Assembly (NCBI GenBank): GCA_035501935.1
Contig: DATJVC010000015.1
Coordinates: forward strand, 97,251 to 161,250
Origin: Gammaproteobacteria bacterium
GTDB taxonomy: Bacteria; Pseudomonadota; Gammaproteobacteria; JAJPIJ01
Direction: 5' to 3'
DNA length: 64,000 nt
Under the pieces are notes generated by a model. It ran no database searches and was not told the origin of the DNA. It saw nothing but the letters and a program-made list of their open reading frames with translations. A program made the translations under genes and the position numbers. Shown one piece after another: positions 1 to 8,926 of this stretch. Position 1 is the first letter of the stretch. Each line of letters starts with the position of its first letter.

Positions 1-312
1 CAGGCGGCGGATTACCGCGGCCTGTATTTCGTCCTGATGGGCAAGCTCTCGCCGCTGGACGGCGTGCGGCCGGAAGACCTGGGCATGGAACAACTCAATG
101 AACGTCTCGGCGAAGGCACCGTTAACGAAGTCATCCTCGCCACCAGCGCCACCATGGAGGGCGAGGCCACCGCGCACTACATCAGCCAGATGGCGCGCAG
201 TCACGGCGTCCGCGCCACCCGCATTGCGCACGGTATTCCGTTGGGCGGCGAGCTCGGCTACATCGATGGCGGCACGCTGTCACACGCCATCTCCAGCCGC
301 CGCGACATATAG
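1..312 (+). CDS. recR: Recombination mediator protein RecR, C-terminal part
   Basis: The reading frame is open from the first base, so the N-terminal half (zinc finger and start of the Toprim domain) lies outside the window. The visible ~103 residues hold the end of the Toprim fold and the conserved RecR C-terminus, with the motifs [14 protein letters not shown] and [21 protein letters not shown]. RecR works with RecF/RecO to load RecA on gapped DNA. The stop codon TAG at 310-312 uses the first two bases of the inverted-repeat element that follows, so the final residues (SSRRDI) may have been set by that insertion. Identity is secure from the motifs. Confidence 0.95.
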   Translation, partial: QAADYRGLYFVLMGKLSPLDGVRPEDLGMEQLNERLGEGTVNEVILATSATMEGEATAHYISQMARSHGVRATRIAHGIPLGGELGYIDGGTLSHAISSRRDI

Positions 313-457
313 CAGATTGACGCAAAACTACTGCGGAGCCCGTCTGCGTTGTTGCTGCTCGCTCAAAAGCTCGCCGTACTGCCTTTGTACTGTCTCACTT
401 TTTCGCTCGCGGCGCCTAGCAGCCGGGCTTCCTCAAAACGTTTTGCGTCAATCTGCT
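311..457. repeat. MITE-like element with perfect 18-bp terminal inverted repeats
   Basis: AGCAGATTGACGCAAAAC at 311-328 is repeated as its exact reverse complement at 440-457. The interior is also partly self-complementary (GTAC-centred middle, GCCCG near the left end against CGGGC near the right), so the whole 147 bp could fold into a long hairpin. It has no coding capacity. It sits exactly between the convergent recR and M48 peptidase genes and supplies most of the recR stop codon. No clear target-site duplication is visible. It resembles short non-autonomous inverted-repeat elements of beta/gammaproteobacteria; a bidirectional terminator role is possible but not shown. Confidence 0.75.
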
Positions 458-465
458 GATTGTTA

Positions 466-1722
466 TCACGCCGTCGATGGATTAAGGCGGCGCTGCAGAT
501 AGGCGACGCGCAACGGCGCCGGCGGATGCGAGTCGTGATAGGCGGAGTAGAGCGGGTCCGGCGTCAGCGTATTGGCATTCTCCCGGTACAGCTTCACCAG
601 CGCCCGCACCAGCGCGCGGCCGTCGCTTTGTTCAATTGCATAATCATCAGCCTCAAACTCATGCCGCCGCGACATCCAGGCGCCGAGCGGTTGCAGCAGG
701 AACGTGAAGTGCGGGCTGATGAGCAGGAAGATCATCAACGCGGCGTGCGCGGAAGATTGCGATATCCCCACGCCGGCGTAAAACCACGGCTGCACAATCA
801 GCCAGCCCAGGATGGCCAGTCCCGCCAGGCTGAGCGCCGCCATCAGCAACAGACGCTTGATGACGTGGCGGCGGCGGAAGTGGCCCAGTTCGTGCGCCAG
901 CACCGCCTCTATTTCCTCCGGAGCCAGTTCCTTGAGCAGCGTGTCGAAAAACACGATGCGCTTGTGGCGTCCGAAGCCGGTGAAGTAAGCGTTGCCGTGG
1001 CTGGAGCGTTTGGAGCCGTCCATCACGAACACCCCGTCGGAGGTGAATCCGGTGCGACGGAGCAGCGCCTCAATGCGTTGCACCAGCCCCAGGTCGGCAA
1101 GCGGACTGAAACGGTTGAACAAGGGCGCGATTATTGCGGGATATGCCCACTGCATGAGCAGATTGAATCCCATCCACAAGGCCCAGACTTTGAGCCACCA
1201 CCAGGCGCCGGCCAGCTGCATCAACCACAGCACCCCCGCGGCGAACGGCCCGCCCAGGATCAGCAGCAATATGGCGCTCTTGAGCATATCGCCGATGAAG
1301 GTGACCGGCGTGGTGCGATTGAAACCGAAGCGCTGTTCGATTACAAAGGTGCGGTAGATCGACGCCGGCAGATCGAGCAGGGCCATGAGCAGGAAGGCCG
1401 AGAGCAGGAAGGCGACGCCCAGCGCGAGTGGTGAATGCAACCAACCGCGCCAGAATTGATCAAGCAGGTTGAGGCCGCCGCCGAGCGTCCAGGCCAGCAG
1501 CAGCAGGACGCCGATGGTGGACTCGATCATGCCGAAGCGGATGCGGGCGACGTTATAATCAGCGGCCTTCTGGTGGGCGGCCAGCGGGATGAAGGTTTCG
1601 AAGGCCGGTGGCACGCGGTCGCGATGGGCGAGAATGCGCCGGATCTGGCGGCGGTCCAGCCACAGTTGCACCACCCAGTGCAGGCCCAGCGCGCTGATGA
1701 AAATTAACGAAAATGTATTCAT
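466..1722 (-). CDS. M48 family membrane metalloprotease (Ste24/CAAX-protease type)
   Basis: 418-residue integral membrane zinc protease. Hydrophobic segments occur at about 3-21, 64-85, 100-120, 147-170 and 178-200, with further segments after the active site (about 290-345). The zinc motif HELGH is at 277-281, and the third ligand lies in EFEADDYA near 355-362, the arrangement of the M48A Ste24p group rather than the shorter HtpX. The family degrades or trims membrane proteins. The gene is convergent with recR and divergent from orn, with only 21 bp between the two ATG codons, so the two promoters must overlap neighbouring coding sequence. The substrate is unknown. Confidence 0.88.
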   Translation of the reverse strand: MNTFSLIFISALGLHWVVQLWLDRRQIRRILAHRDRVPPAFETFIPLAAHQKAADYNVARIRFGMIESTIGVLLLLAWTLGGGLNLLDQFWRGWLHSPLALGVAFLLSAFLLMALLDLPASIYRTFVIEQRFGFNRTTPVTFIGDMLKSAILLLILGGPFAAGVLWLMQLAGAWWWLKVWALWMGFNLLMQWAYPAIIAPLFNRFSPLADLGLVQRIEALLRRTGFTSDGVFVMDGSKRSSHGNAYFTGFGRHKRIVFFDTLLKELAPEEIEAVLAHELGHFRRRHVIKRLLLMAALSLAGLAILGWLIVQPWFYAGVGISQSSAHAALMIFLLISPHFTFLLQPLGAWMSRRHEFEADDYAIEQSDGRALVRALVKLYRENANTLTPDPLYSAYHDSHPPAPLRVAYLQRRLNPSTA

Positions 1723-1743
1723 GATGATAAGGGGGAGCGGTGT

Positions 1744-2286
1744 ATGGCGGCGTCTGCCGGCAATTTAATCTGGATCGATCTGGAGATGACCGGTCTTAAT
1801 CCGGATCGGGATTATATCATCGAGATCGCCACGCTCGTGACCGACGCGCAGTTGAACATCATCGCCGAGGGACCGGTCATCGCGATCCATCAGGATGACA
1901 CGGTGCTGAATGCCATGGACGCCTGGAACACGGCGCAACACAACAAATCCGGACTGGTCAAGCGCGTGCGCGAGAGCGCGTTGCGCGAAGCCGATGCCGA
2001 GCAGCAGACACTGGCGTTCCTGAGCCAGCACGCGCTGCCCAATACCTCACCCATGTGCGGCAACAGCATCTGCCAGGATCGGCGCTTTCTCCACCGCCAC
2101 ATGCCCGCGCTGGAAAAATTTTTCCATTACCGCAATCTCGACGTCAGCACCATCAAGATCCTGGCCAAGCATTGGGCGCCGGCCATGCCGGCCTTCGAGA
2201 AGGAATCCGTGCATCTGGCGCTGGACGACATTCGGGATTCGGTCGCGGAACTCAAACACTACCGTACACATTTCTTCAAATGTTGA
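1744..2286 (+). CDS. orn: Oligoribonuclease (3'-5' exoribonuclease for short RNAs)
   Basis: 180 residues, the normal family length. DEDDh exonuclease motifs are intact: WIDLEMTGL (Asp12, Glu14) at the N-terminus, [12 protein letters not shown] in the middle and the C-terminal [10 protein letters not shown] with catalytic His and Asp. Orn degrades 2-5 nt RNAs and the pGpG product of c-di-GMP breakdown, which is relevant because this window also encodes c-di-GMP signalling proteins. A good Shine-Dalgarno run (GGGGGAG) lies just upstream of the ATG. Confidence 0.97.
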   Translation: MAASAGNLIWIDLEMTGLNPDRDYIIEIATLVTDAQLNIIAEGPVIAIHQDDTVLNAMDAWNTAQHNKSGLVKRVRESALREADAEQQTLAFLSQHALPNTSPMCGNSICQDRRFLHRHMPALEKFFHYRNLDVSTIKILAKHWAPAMPAFEKESVHLALDDIRDSVAELKHYRTHFFKC

Positions 2287-2298
2287 GACGGCCCTGAC

Positions 2299-3786
2299 AT
2301 GGCTGCCAATGATCCGGTGTTGCCACGCGCGCTGTATCGCGCAGCGCAGGTGCGCGAACTGGATCATGCCGCGATTGAAAAACACAAAATCCCGGGCGGC
2401 GCGCTGATGGAGCGCGCCGGCGAGGCGGCATTTGCCGTTCTGTGCCAACTCTGGCCGGGAGCGAAACGGATATTGGTGTGCAGCGGTGCCGGCCAAAACG
2501 GCGGCGACGGCTTCGTCGTGGCGCGCCTGGCGCAGACCGCGGGATTGCAGGCCACGGTGGCCGTGATCGGCAAACCCAAAAGCATCCGAGGCGACGCACT
2601 GGCCAACCTTGAGTGCCTGCGCAAGACGAAGGTTTCAATGACCGAATGGAAACCGGAGCTGTTGAACGATGCCGATGTAATAGTAGACGCATTGTTGGGC
2701 ACGGGGCTGGATAGACCTGTTTCCGGCCGCATGGCGGAGGTGATTACGGCGATCAACGCCTGCGGGAAGCCCGTGCTGGCCGTCGATGTGCCGTCAGGTT
2801 TGAACGCCGACACCGGCCAGCCGCGGGGCGCGGCGATCCAGGCGCAGGCGACGGTGACTTTCGTCGGCATGAAGGCGGGATTGCTGACCGGCAGCGGGCC
2901 GGATTACTGCGGGCGCATTAATTTTGCCGATCTCGGTATTCCGGCGGCGGTGTACGACGCCGTACCACCGGCTGTCACGCGAATCAGCCGTTCCGATGGC
3001 GTGCATCATCTCCCGCGCCGGGCGCGCGCCAGCCACAAGGGGCATTTCGGCCATGTGCTGGTGATCGGCGGCGATCATGGCTACGCCGGCGCCGTGCGCA
3101 TGGCAGCCGAGGCCGCGGGTCGTATCGGCAGCGGTTTGGTGAGCGTGGCCACCCAGCCTGCGCATGCCCCCATGATCAGCGCGGCGCGGCCGGAGATCAT
3201 GGCGCACGGTGTCGCGGATCGGCGCGCACTGGGGCCGCTCCTCAAGAATGCAACTGTGATCGCCCTGGGTCCCGGTTTGGGACAATCGGACTGGGCGCAG
3301 GATTTGCTGGGCGCGGCGCTGGAGCAGAAATTACCGCTGGTGGTCGACGCCGATGCGCTCAATTTAATCGCACTCGATCCCATCACGCGCACCGACTGGG
3401 TGCTGACGCCGCATCCCGGCGAGGCCGCCCGTCTGCTGCGCACCGACACGGCGGCGGTGCAGGCCGATCGCTATGCCGCCGCCCAGGCGGTGCGCGAACG
3501 TTACGGTGGTGTTTGCGTGCTCAAGGGCTGCGGCACGATTGTCGCCACGCCGGACGGCCTGCACGTTTGCGATGCCGGCAATCCGGGCATGGCCAGCGGC
3601 GGCATGGGCGACGTGCTGACCGGCGTGATTGCCGGCCTGCTGGCGCAGGGGCTGTCAATCAGCGACGCCGCCAGGCACGGCGTGTGCGTGCACGCCGAGG
3701 CGGCGGATCAGGCGGCGGCACAGGGCGGCGAGCGTGGCATGCTGGCGACTGATCTCATGACCTGGCTCCGTCGGCTGGTCAATTGA
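2299..3786 (+). CDS. nnr: Bifunctional NAD(P)H-hydrate epimerase / ADP-dependent NAD(P)H-hydrate dehydratase
   Basis: 495 residues with the two expected domains. The N-terminal YjeF-type epimerase spans about 1-220, with the glycine-rich GQNGGDGFVVARL at 65-77. The C-terminal ribokinase-like dehydratase spans about 230-490, with GPGLGQ near 325, DADALN near 353, TPHPGEA near 375 and the nucleotide-site motif GMASGGMGDVLTG near 430. It repairs hydrated NADH and NADPH. It begins 12 bp after orn and overlaps the frame of tsaE, a conserved gammaproteobacterial pairing. Confidence 0.96.
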   Translation: MAANDPVLPRALYRAAQVRELDHAAIEKHKIPGGALMERAGEAAFAVLCQLWPGAKRILVCSGAGQNGGDGFVVARLAQTAGLQATVAVIGKPKSIRGDALANLECLRKTKVSMTEWKPELLNDADVIVDALLGTGLDRPVSGRMAEVITAINACGKPVLAVDVPSGLNADTGQPRGAAIQAQATVTFVGMKAGLLTGSGPDYCGRINFADLGIPAAVYDAVPPAVTRISRSDGVHHLPRRARASHKGHFGHVLVIGGDHGYAGAVRMAAEAAGRIGSGLVSVATQPAHAPMISAARPEIMAHGVADRRALGPLLKNATVIALGPGLGQSDWAQDLLGAALEQKLPLVVDADALNLIALDPITRTDWVLTPHPGEAARLLRTDTAAVQADRYAAAQAVRERYGGVCVLKGCGTIVATPDGLHVCDAGNPGMASGGMGDVLTGVIAGLLAQGLSISDAARHGVCVHAEAADQAAAQGGERGMLATDLMTWLRRLVN

Positions 3787-3791
3787 AAACG

Positions 3792-4262
3792 ATGGTGATT
3801 CGCTCGGCGCGGGCGATGGAGTCCCTCGGCCGGCGCCTGGCGGCGGTGACAGCGCCCGGCGCCGTCATTTTTCTGCAAGGCGAACTCGGTGCCGGCAAGA
3901 CGACGCTGGTGCGCGGTTTTCTGCGGGCATTGGGCGTGATCTCGGCGGTGAAAAGCCCCACCTACACGCTGGTTGAGCCGTACTCGACCGCCGCCGGTCC
4001 GGTGATGCACGTCGATTTGTACCGCCTCAAGGATCCCCGGGAACTGGAGTACAGCGGCCTGCGCGATCATTTCAATGGCGAGACCATCTGCCTCATCGAA
4101 TGGCCGGAGCGGGGTGAGGGTGTCTTGCCTGTTCCTGATTTGCGCATAGGAATCGACAAGCAGCTTGGAAATACGCGCGCGCTCACCCTCGGTGCAGAAA
4201 CAATAGGTGGGGCAAGGAGTTATGCAGAATTTGTCTCTGCGGATAAAGTTAAAAATACTTGA
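3792..4262 (+). CDS. tsaE: tRNA threonylcarbamoyladenosine biosynthesis ATPase TsaE
   Basis: About 156 residues. The Walker A motif GELGAGKTTLVRG is followed by the family signatures SPTYTLVEPY and DLYRL and by LIEWPERG. TsaE is the ATPase of the TsaBDE complex that makes t6A37 in tRNA. An in-frame TTG at 3783 overlaps the nnr stop and is an alternative start; the ATG at 3792 was chosen because it still leaves the whole domain. The last ~30 residues and the following 100 bp are more A+T-rich than the surroundings. Confidence 0.94.
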   Translation: MVIRSARAMESLGRRLAAVTAPGAVIFLQGELGAGKTTLVRGFLRALGVISAVKSPTYTLVEPYSTAAGPVMHVDLYRLKDPRELEYSGLRDHFNGETICLIEWPERGEGVLPVPDLRIGIDKQLGNTRALTLGAETIGGARSYAEFVSADKVKNT

Positions 4263-4361
4263 TATTCAATAAGTTATTACAATGTCATAATAAATACTTG
4301 AAAAAAACCGCGTATCAGATAAAAATCTATATGGAGATCAAAGAGAAATCTATAAGGCCTC

Positions 4362-5612
4362 ATGCGCTTTCTGGTTTTATTTTTCGCACTTATCCCTGCG
4401 CTTTGCCCCGCGGCCAGCGTCGACGTGCAACGTATGCGCGTCTGGCCCGCGCCGGACAACACCCGCGTCGTCTTCGACATGAGCGGCCCGGTCAAATACG
4501 AAATCTTCACCATTCCCGATCCGAACCGCGTGGTCATCGACGTCGATCAAGCGCAGGTCATCGCCCCGCTCAACAAACCCGGCGGTGATCTACGGCTGCT
4601 GAAGGGAGTGCGTTGGGGCGAGCGTCCGGGCGGCGGATTGCGCATGGTGCTGGATGTCGCCCATCCCGTACAGGTGCGCACCGCCATGCTCAACCCGAAC
4701 CAGCAATATGGACATCGCCTGCTGGTGGATTTGGTGGAACAGGCGCGGGCATCGGATGTCGCGCCCTTTGCGGGCACGCCGCTCAAGGCACAACCACTGA
4801 CACTCGCATCGGCCGCGCCGTCGCTGTCACCGGCTCTCTCCGCCACCCGGTCGGTCAGCGCCGACAACGGCTCGCGCGACATCGTGGTGGCCGTGGATGC
4901 CGGCCATGGCGGCGACGACCCCGGCGCCACCGGCAGCAACGGCACCCGGGAAAAGGACATTACCCTCAGCATCGCCCGCCGTCTGGCAGGAATCATCAAT
5001 CAGCAGAAGGGCATGCGCGCCGTGCTGACCCGCAATGGCGATTATTTCATTCCGCTGCGCGAGCGCATGGACAAGGCGCGCGAACAGAAGGCCGATCTAT
5101 TCGTCTCCATACACGCCGATTCCTATCGTGATCCGCGCACCCGCGGCTCGTCGGTGTACGTGCTGTCGCAGCGCGGCGCCAGCAGCGAGGCTGCGCGCTG
5201 GCTGGCGGACCAGGAAAATGCCTCCGATCTGGTCGGCGGCGTGACTCTGGACGACAAGGACGCGCAACTCAAATCCGTGCTGCTCGATTTGTCGCAGACC
5301 GCCGCCATCGAGGCGAGCGTGAATGTCGCCGGCAAGGTGCTGACCGAACTGGACGACGTCGGCAACGTGCATCACCGCGAGGTGCAGCATGCCGGCTTTG
5401 TGGTACTCAAGTCTCCCGATATCCCCTCCATATTGATTGAAACCGCCTACATCACCAATCCGCAGGAAGAAAAGAAATTGCGCAGCGCCGATCATCAGCA
5501 GGCGCTGGCACAGGCCATCGCCGAGGGCGTGCAACACTACTTCGAGGACAACCCACCGACCGGCACGTTCATGGCGCAGTTGCGCCAGAGCCGCATGACC
5601 GCTGCCCGTTAA
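4362..5612 (+). CDS. amiC: N-acetylmuramoyl-L-alanine amidase (AmiB/AmiC type)
   Basis: 416-residue secreted zinc amidase that splits septal peptidoglycan during daughter-cell separation. It has a short signal peptide (MRFLVLFFALIPALCPAAS), an AMIN septal-targeting domain at about 20-120, a linker, then an Amidase_3 domain at about 170-395. Zinc and catalytic residues are in DAGHGGDDPGATG, GTREKDITLS, VSIHADSY and IETAYITNP. No LysM domain is present, so the architecture is AmiC-like, although the position between tsaE and mutL is the amiB locus of enterics. Confidence 0.93.
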   Translation: MRFLVLFFALIPALCPAASVDVQRMRVWPAPDNTRVVFDMSGPVKYEIFTIPDPNRVVIDVDQAQVIAPLNKPGGDLRLLKGVRWGERPGGGLRMVLDVAHPVQVRTAMLNPNQQYGHRLLVDLVEQARASDVAPFAGTPLKAQPLTLASAAPSLSPALSATRSVSADNGSRDIVVAVDAGHGGDDPGATGSNGTREKDITLSIARRLAGIINQQKGMRAVLTRNGDYFIPLRERMDKAREQKADLFVSIHADSYRDPRTRGSSVYVLSQRGASSEAARWLADQENASDLVGGVTLDDKDAQLKSVLLDLSQTAAIEASVNVAGKVLTELDDVGNVHHREVQHAGFVVLKSPDIPSILIETAYITNPQEEKKLRSADHQQALAQAIAEGVQHYFEDNPPTGTFMAQLRQSRMTAAR

Positions 5613-5844
5613 CCCATCCGTTTGAACCCGCCATTTGCGCGTGGTTTAATTTCCGGCGTTTCAAATTAGCTTGTGCCCTGTTTATATTGCCGGGCGCGGC
5701 AAAATCAATGTGTTGTAAACGTAGCGCAGGATTATGCGGCGTTTAGTGCCAGAAGAATATATGGCGAAGGTGAAATCTAATTTATAGTTGGGCGTCACTT
5801 CAAGACCCAGTGGTTCTGACCAGGCAGTTCGAAAGGAGTGCGAC
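5613..5844. other. Intergenic region, amiC to accessory genes
   Basis: 232 bp without a convincing ORF. No intrinsic terminator with a T-tract is visible after amiC. The right part contains GTTGGGCGTCA (5787-5797), the left arm of the integron-like inverted repeat described separately, and a Shine-Dalgarno AAAGGAG (5832-5838) for the next gene. Confidence 0.6.
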
Positions 5845-6165
5845 ATGATCGGTGTAGTCGTGACGTTTCGCTACGGAAACAATTTTGATGAGCAAGCCGT
5901 GCGGAAGATTGCCGAGACCGCTCGCGCAAGGTTTGAAGGGATGCCGGGGCTTCGCTCAAAGGCCTTCGCGTTCAATGCCGGAAAGCGCGAGGCCACGAAC
6001 TTCTATGTCTGGGATTCAGAGGATGCTGCCAAGGCGTTCTTCACCGATCAATTGCTCGAGCGCGTGACAGGTCTCTATGGCGTGCGCCCCACCGTCGAGT
6101 TCGTGCAGATTGCCACGCTCGTGGAGAACACACGCACGTGACATGGTCCAGGGATGACGCCCAAC
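5787..6165. mobile_element. Integron-cassette-like unit (possible relic)
   Basis: GTTGGGCGTCA at 5787-5797 is matched by its exact reverse complement TGACGCCCAAC at 6155-6165. The outer 7-mers fit the integron consensus GTTRRRY (R') and RYYYAAC (R''), and the right arm runs into CCTTCGTTGCAC, which resembles the left half (R''-spacer-L'') of an attC site. One short ORF fills the unit, as in a cassette. A matching right half of attC was not found in the next ~150 bp, and no integrase is in the window, so the element is either a truncated relic or a coincidence of short motifs. Confidence 0.4.
5845..6141 (+). CDS. Small YdhR/monooxygenase-like ferredoxin-fold protein
   Basis: 98 residues from an ATG preceded by AAAGGAG at good spacing; a longer frame starting at 5788 lacks a ribosome site. 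The sequence (VVVTFRYG at the start, FEGMPGLRSKAFAFN in the middle, a FYVWDSEDAAKAFF stretch) resembles dimeric alpha-beta-barrel proteins of the YdhR/antibiotic-monooxygenase group. The catalytic role is not established for this family and no cofactor motif is visible. It is the sole gene of the cassette-like unit. Function unknown. Confidence 0.65.
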   Translation: MIGVVVTFRYGNNFDEQAVRKIAETARARFEGMPGLRSKAFAFNAGKREATNFYVWDSEDAAKAFFTDQLLERVTGLYGVRPTVEFVQIATLVENTRT

Positions 6166-6312
6166 CCTTCGTTGCACCCGCCCGCTAAACCTGTGTCATC
6201 TAAATCAAATTATGCTTAAAAGCCGGCCATGAGCGAAACCCCTGTCAACCCGAGATTGGCAGGCAAATGGAGGAGCACGTAAGCAGGGGACGTACCACAT
6301 TTCTCCTTACTA

Positions 6313-6699
6313 ATGCAAAAGACCATGCGCATTCAAAAAAGATTATGGGTTGCAGTATGCGCGGCACTACTTGCTGCTTCTGCTGTAGCTGTAGATTCGA
6401 AGCAAAGTTTCGAGAACCGGTGCGGGTGGTTTGTTAATCCGACACCGGCAAACGTGTCGCTGATTGACCGAGATGGCGAATGGATCATCGGCATACAAGG
6501 TGGCCATCAAGCCGAAGGCGATTGGCCCAGGTTCAAACGGAACCAATGGGTCGAGCAGAACGGCAGCTACGGCTACGGCTGCGCGTGTCTCAAGGTCATC
6601 GTGGACAAGGACACACATGAGGTGGTCCAAATCGATTCCGCCTCCGCCCGTCCGCTTGACAGTTGCCGGCAAGACCCTGCGCTGAAGGAGCCGAAATAG
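6313..6699 (+). CDS. DUF4087-type secreted small protein
   Basis: 128 residues. A signal peptide ends near residue 27 (AASAVAVDS), followed by a mature domain starting FENRCGWFVNPTPAN and containing YGYGCACLKV and a late Cys (LDSC). The four cysteines suggest disulfides in the periplasm. The RCGW.NPTP..VSL...GEW pattern matches the uncharacterised DUF4087 family. A second in-frame ATG lies at residue 5 (6325). It lies 8 bp before the glycosylase gene on the same strand. No function can be assigned. Confidence 0.7.
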   Translation: MQKTMRIQKRLWVAVCAALLAASAVAVDSKQSFENRCGWFVNPTPANVSLIDRDGEWIIGIQGGHQAEGDWPRFKRNQWVEQNGSYGYGCACLKVIVDKDTHEVVQIDSASARPLDSCRQDPALKEPK

Positions 6700-6706
6700 A
6701 GTTGTC

Positions 6707-7183
6707 ATGCGGTTATGGACGCTGCACCCCCGGTATCTCGATCCGCAAGGTCTTGTCGCCTTGTGGCGGGAGGCGCTGCTGGCGCAGGCTGTTCTCCGGG
6801 GACGCACGCGCGGCTATACGCATCATCCTCAACTGGCTCGTTTCCGGTCTTCTGGAACACCGGGCGGTTCCATTGCGGCGTATCTTCGCGTCGTTCACGA
6901 AGAGGCGACGCGGAGGGGATACCGTTTTGACGCGAAGAAAATCGCGCGCGGCAGCCGGGTTAAATCCATTTCGGCCACAAAGGGCCAGCTCGCTTATGAA
7001 TGGAAGCATCTCAGGGCAAAATTGCGCCGCCGCGCTCCGTCCTGGATGGCCACATTGAAGCCGCGATCCCTTCCCGCACCCCACCCTCTATTTCGCATCA
7101 TTCCTGGCGGCGTGGCTGAGTGGGAAGTCATCAAGCCCGACAAGCCAGCCAACCTGACGCTGCGCAGGCATCGCGTCAGATAG
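6707..7183 (+). CDS. Pyrimidine dimer DNA glycosylase / endonuclease V family protein
   Basis: 158 residues. The N-terminus MRLWTLHPRYLDPQGLVALWREALLAQ, broken here as MRLWTLHPRYL then GLVALWREALLAQ, with GYTHHPQLARF after it, is typical of the bacterial Pyr_excise group related to T4 DenV. The Arg-Glu pair in WREALLAQ lines up with the catalytic Arg22-Glu23 region of T4 endonuclease V (from memory). Such enzymes cut the glycosidic bond at UV-induced dimers. The RBS is weak. The gene sits with two other small accessory genes between amiC and mutL, consistent with acquisition. Confidence 0.68.
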   Translation: MRLWTLHPRYLDPQGLVALWREALLAQAVLRGRTRGYTHHPQLARFRSSGTPGGSIAAYLRVVHEEATRRGYRFDAKKIARGSRVKSISATKGQLAYEWKHLRAKLRRRAPSWMATLKPRSLPAPHPLFRIIPGGVAEWEVIKPDKPANLTLRRHRVR

Positions 7184-7247
7184 CTTTCCCGGCGAATGAC
7201 TCAAGTCGTGCTGTGCAAGGAGGGTGTGTTGGCGGTAGCATAGTTTC

Positions 7248-8918
7248 ATGTTGAAGGAACGGTCGCGCATCCGGCTTTTACCGGAGGCGCTCATCAATCA
7301 AATCGCCGCCGGCGAAGTCATCGAGCGGCCCGCCTCGGTCGTCAAGGAACTCATCGAGAACAGTCTGGATGCGGGCTGCATGCAGATCGAAATCGATTGT
7401 GAGCAGGCCGGTCTGCGTCTCATCCGGGTGACGGACGACGGTCATGGCATCGAGCCGGAAGATCTGCCGCTGGCGCTGTGCCGCCACGCCACCAGCAAGC
7501 TGCAGTCCTTCGCCGATTTGAGTCATCTGAATACGCTGGGCTTTCGTGGCGAGGCGTTGCCGAGCATCGGTTCCGTCGCCAAATTGGCGGTTACTTCCCG
7601 TGGTATGGGACTAGAGGCCGCCTGGCGGGTGCGCGTGGCGGGCGACGCCAGCGTGCAGGGGCCGGAACCCGCCGCGCATAATCCGGGCACCACGGTCGAG
7701 GCGCGGGAATTGTTTTTCAATGCCCCGGCGCGGCGACGCTTTGTGCGCAGCGAGCGCACGGAGTTTTTGCATATCGAGGATCGCACGCGAACGGCGGCGC
7801 TCGGCGCCTTTCACGTGGGCTTCCGGCTGGTTCACAACCGCCAGACCATCCTGAAGTTGCGCGCGGCGGATACCGAGGCCTTGCAACGCGAGCGCCTGGT
7901 CAAACTCTGTGGCGCCGGATTCATGGCGACTGCGCACGCCGTCGAGGCGCTGGTGGAGGATTTGCGCCTATGGGGCTGGATCGCACCCGCAGAGGCGGCG
8001 CGCAATCAGAGCGACGTGCAACATCTATTCATCAATCACCGTCCGGTGCGCGACCCCAGGCTGCAACACGCCATCCGGCTGGCCTATCAGGATCGGCTCG
8101 CACCGGGCCGCCATCCAGCCTATGTGCTGTATTTGATTATGAACCCGGCCGATCTCGATGTGAACGTGCACCCGGCCAAGACCGAAGTGCGTTTTCACGA
8201 CGTGCGGCGGGCGCATGATTTTGTGTTGAGCGGATTGCGCAACGCTCTGGAGCAGGGCGGTGCGGGGCGGCGGGTTTTTCTGCCGCCTTTGCCAACGCGC
8301 GCGACCCCCCCCGTCCCTGTTGTCGCCGAAACGCGGGCTGAATATGAAACAACGGACATTCGATCCGAACGCGAACGTCCGCGTGATTTGGAAGTGGTGG
8401 CCGGGCGCTATCTGTTGTCCGTGAGCGGTGATGATCTCATCATCAGCGATCTGTGGCGCGCTTTCGGCGACTTGAAGCGCCTGCGTCTGCAGCGGGCCGC
8501 GGCGGGGGGCGATATCGCGGCGCAGCCGCTGCTGTTCCCGGCGAACGTCGCCGTCGAGGAACAACACCTGGAGTGGCTGGCGACGTACGGCTCCCGGCTG
8601 CGGCGGATTGGCTTTGACGTGGAGCCTGCCGGACCGCGCGCCCTGCTTGTGCGCGGATTGCCGGCGGCACTGCGCGATGTGGAGGCATCGGCACTGATGC
8701 GACAGTTTGTCGGAACCACTCTGGATGATTTACAAGCTGATGACGCCTTGATCGAGATGCTGGCGGATATGTCCGCGACGGCCACGCCGATCAAGAGCGT
8801 AGCGCGGGCGCGGGCCTTGCTGCGCGATCTGGCGCAGGAGGAAGGTGCCGACATCGGGCGCAGCCAGCGGCGGGCGACTGTCGAGGAATTGCTGTCATTG
8901 CTTAAAACCTCCGGCTAG
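7248..8918 (+). CDS. mutL: DNA mismatch repair protein MutL
   Basis: 556 residues. The N-terminal GHKL ATPase is complete: [23 protein letters not shown] and [14 protein letters not shown]. The transducer domain contains [12 protein letters not shown]. The C-terminal dimerisation domain (about 375-556) lacks the DQHAxxExxxxE metal motif ([15 protein letters not shown] lies in its place) and the CPHGRP-like motif, so this is an endonuclease-inactive, E. coli-type MutL. The AQPLLFP segment corresponds to AQPLLIP in enteric MutL. An AAGGAGGG run lies ~25 bp upstream, farther than usual for an RBS. Confidence 0.96.
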   Translation: MLKERSRIRLLPEALINQIAAGEVIERPASVVKELIENSLDAGCMQIEIDCEQAGLRLIRVTDDGHGIEPEDLPLALCRHATSKLQSFADLSHLNTLGFRGEALPSIGSVAKLAVTSRGMGLEAAWRVRVAGDASVQGPEPAAHNPGTTVEARELFFNAPARRRFVRSERTEFLHIEDRTRTAALGAFHVGFRLVHNRQTILKLRAADTEALQRERLVKLCGAGFMATAHAVEALVEDLRLWGWIAPAEAARNQSDVQHLFINHRPVRDPRLQHAIRLAYQDRLAPGRHPAYVLYLIMNPADLDVNVHPAKTEVRFHDVRRAHDFVLSGLRNALEQGGAGRRVFLPPLPTRATPPVPVVAETRAEYETTDIRSERERPRDLEVVAGRYLLSVSGDDLIISDLWRAFGDLKRLRLQRAAAGGDIAAQPLLFPANVAVEEQHLEWLATYGSRLRRIGFDVEPAGPRALLVRGLPAALRDVEASALMRQFVGTTLDDLQADDALIEMLADMSATATPIKSVARARALLRDLAQEEGADIGRSQRRATVEELLSLLKTSG

Positions 8919-8926
8919 AAGCCGTC

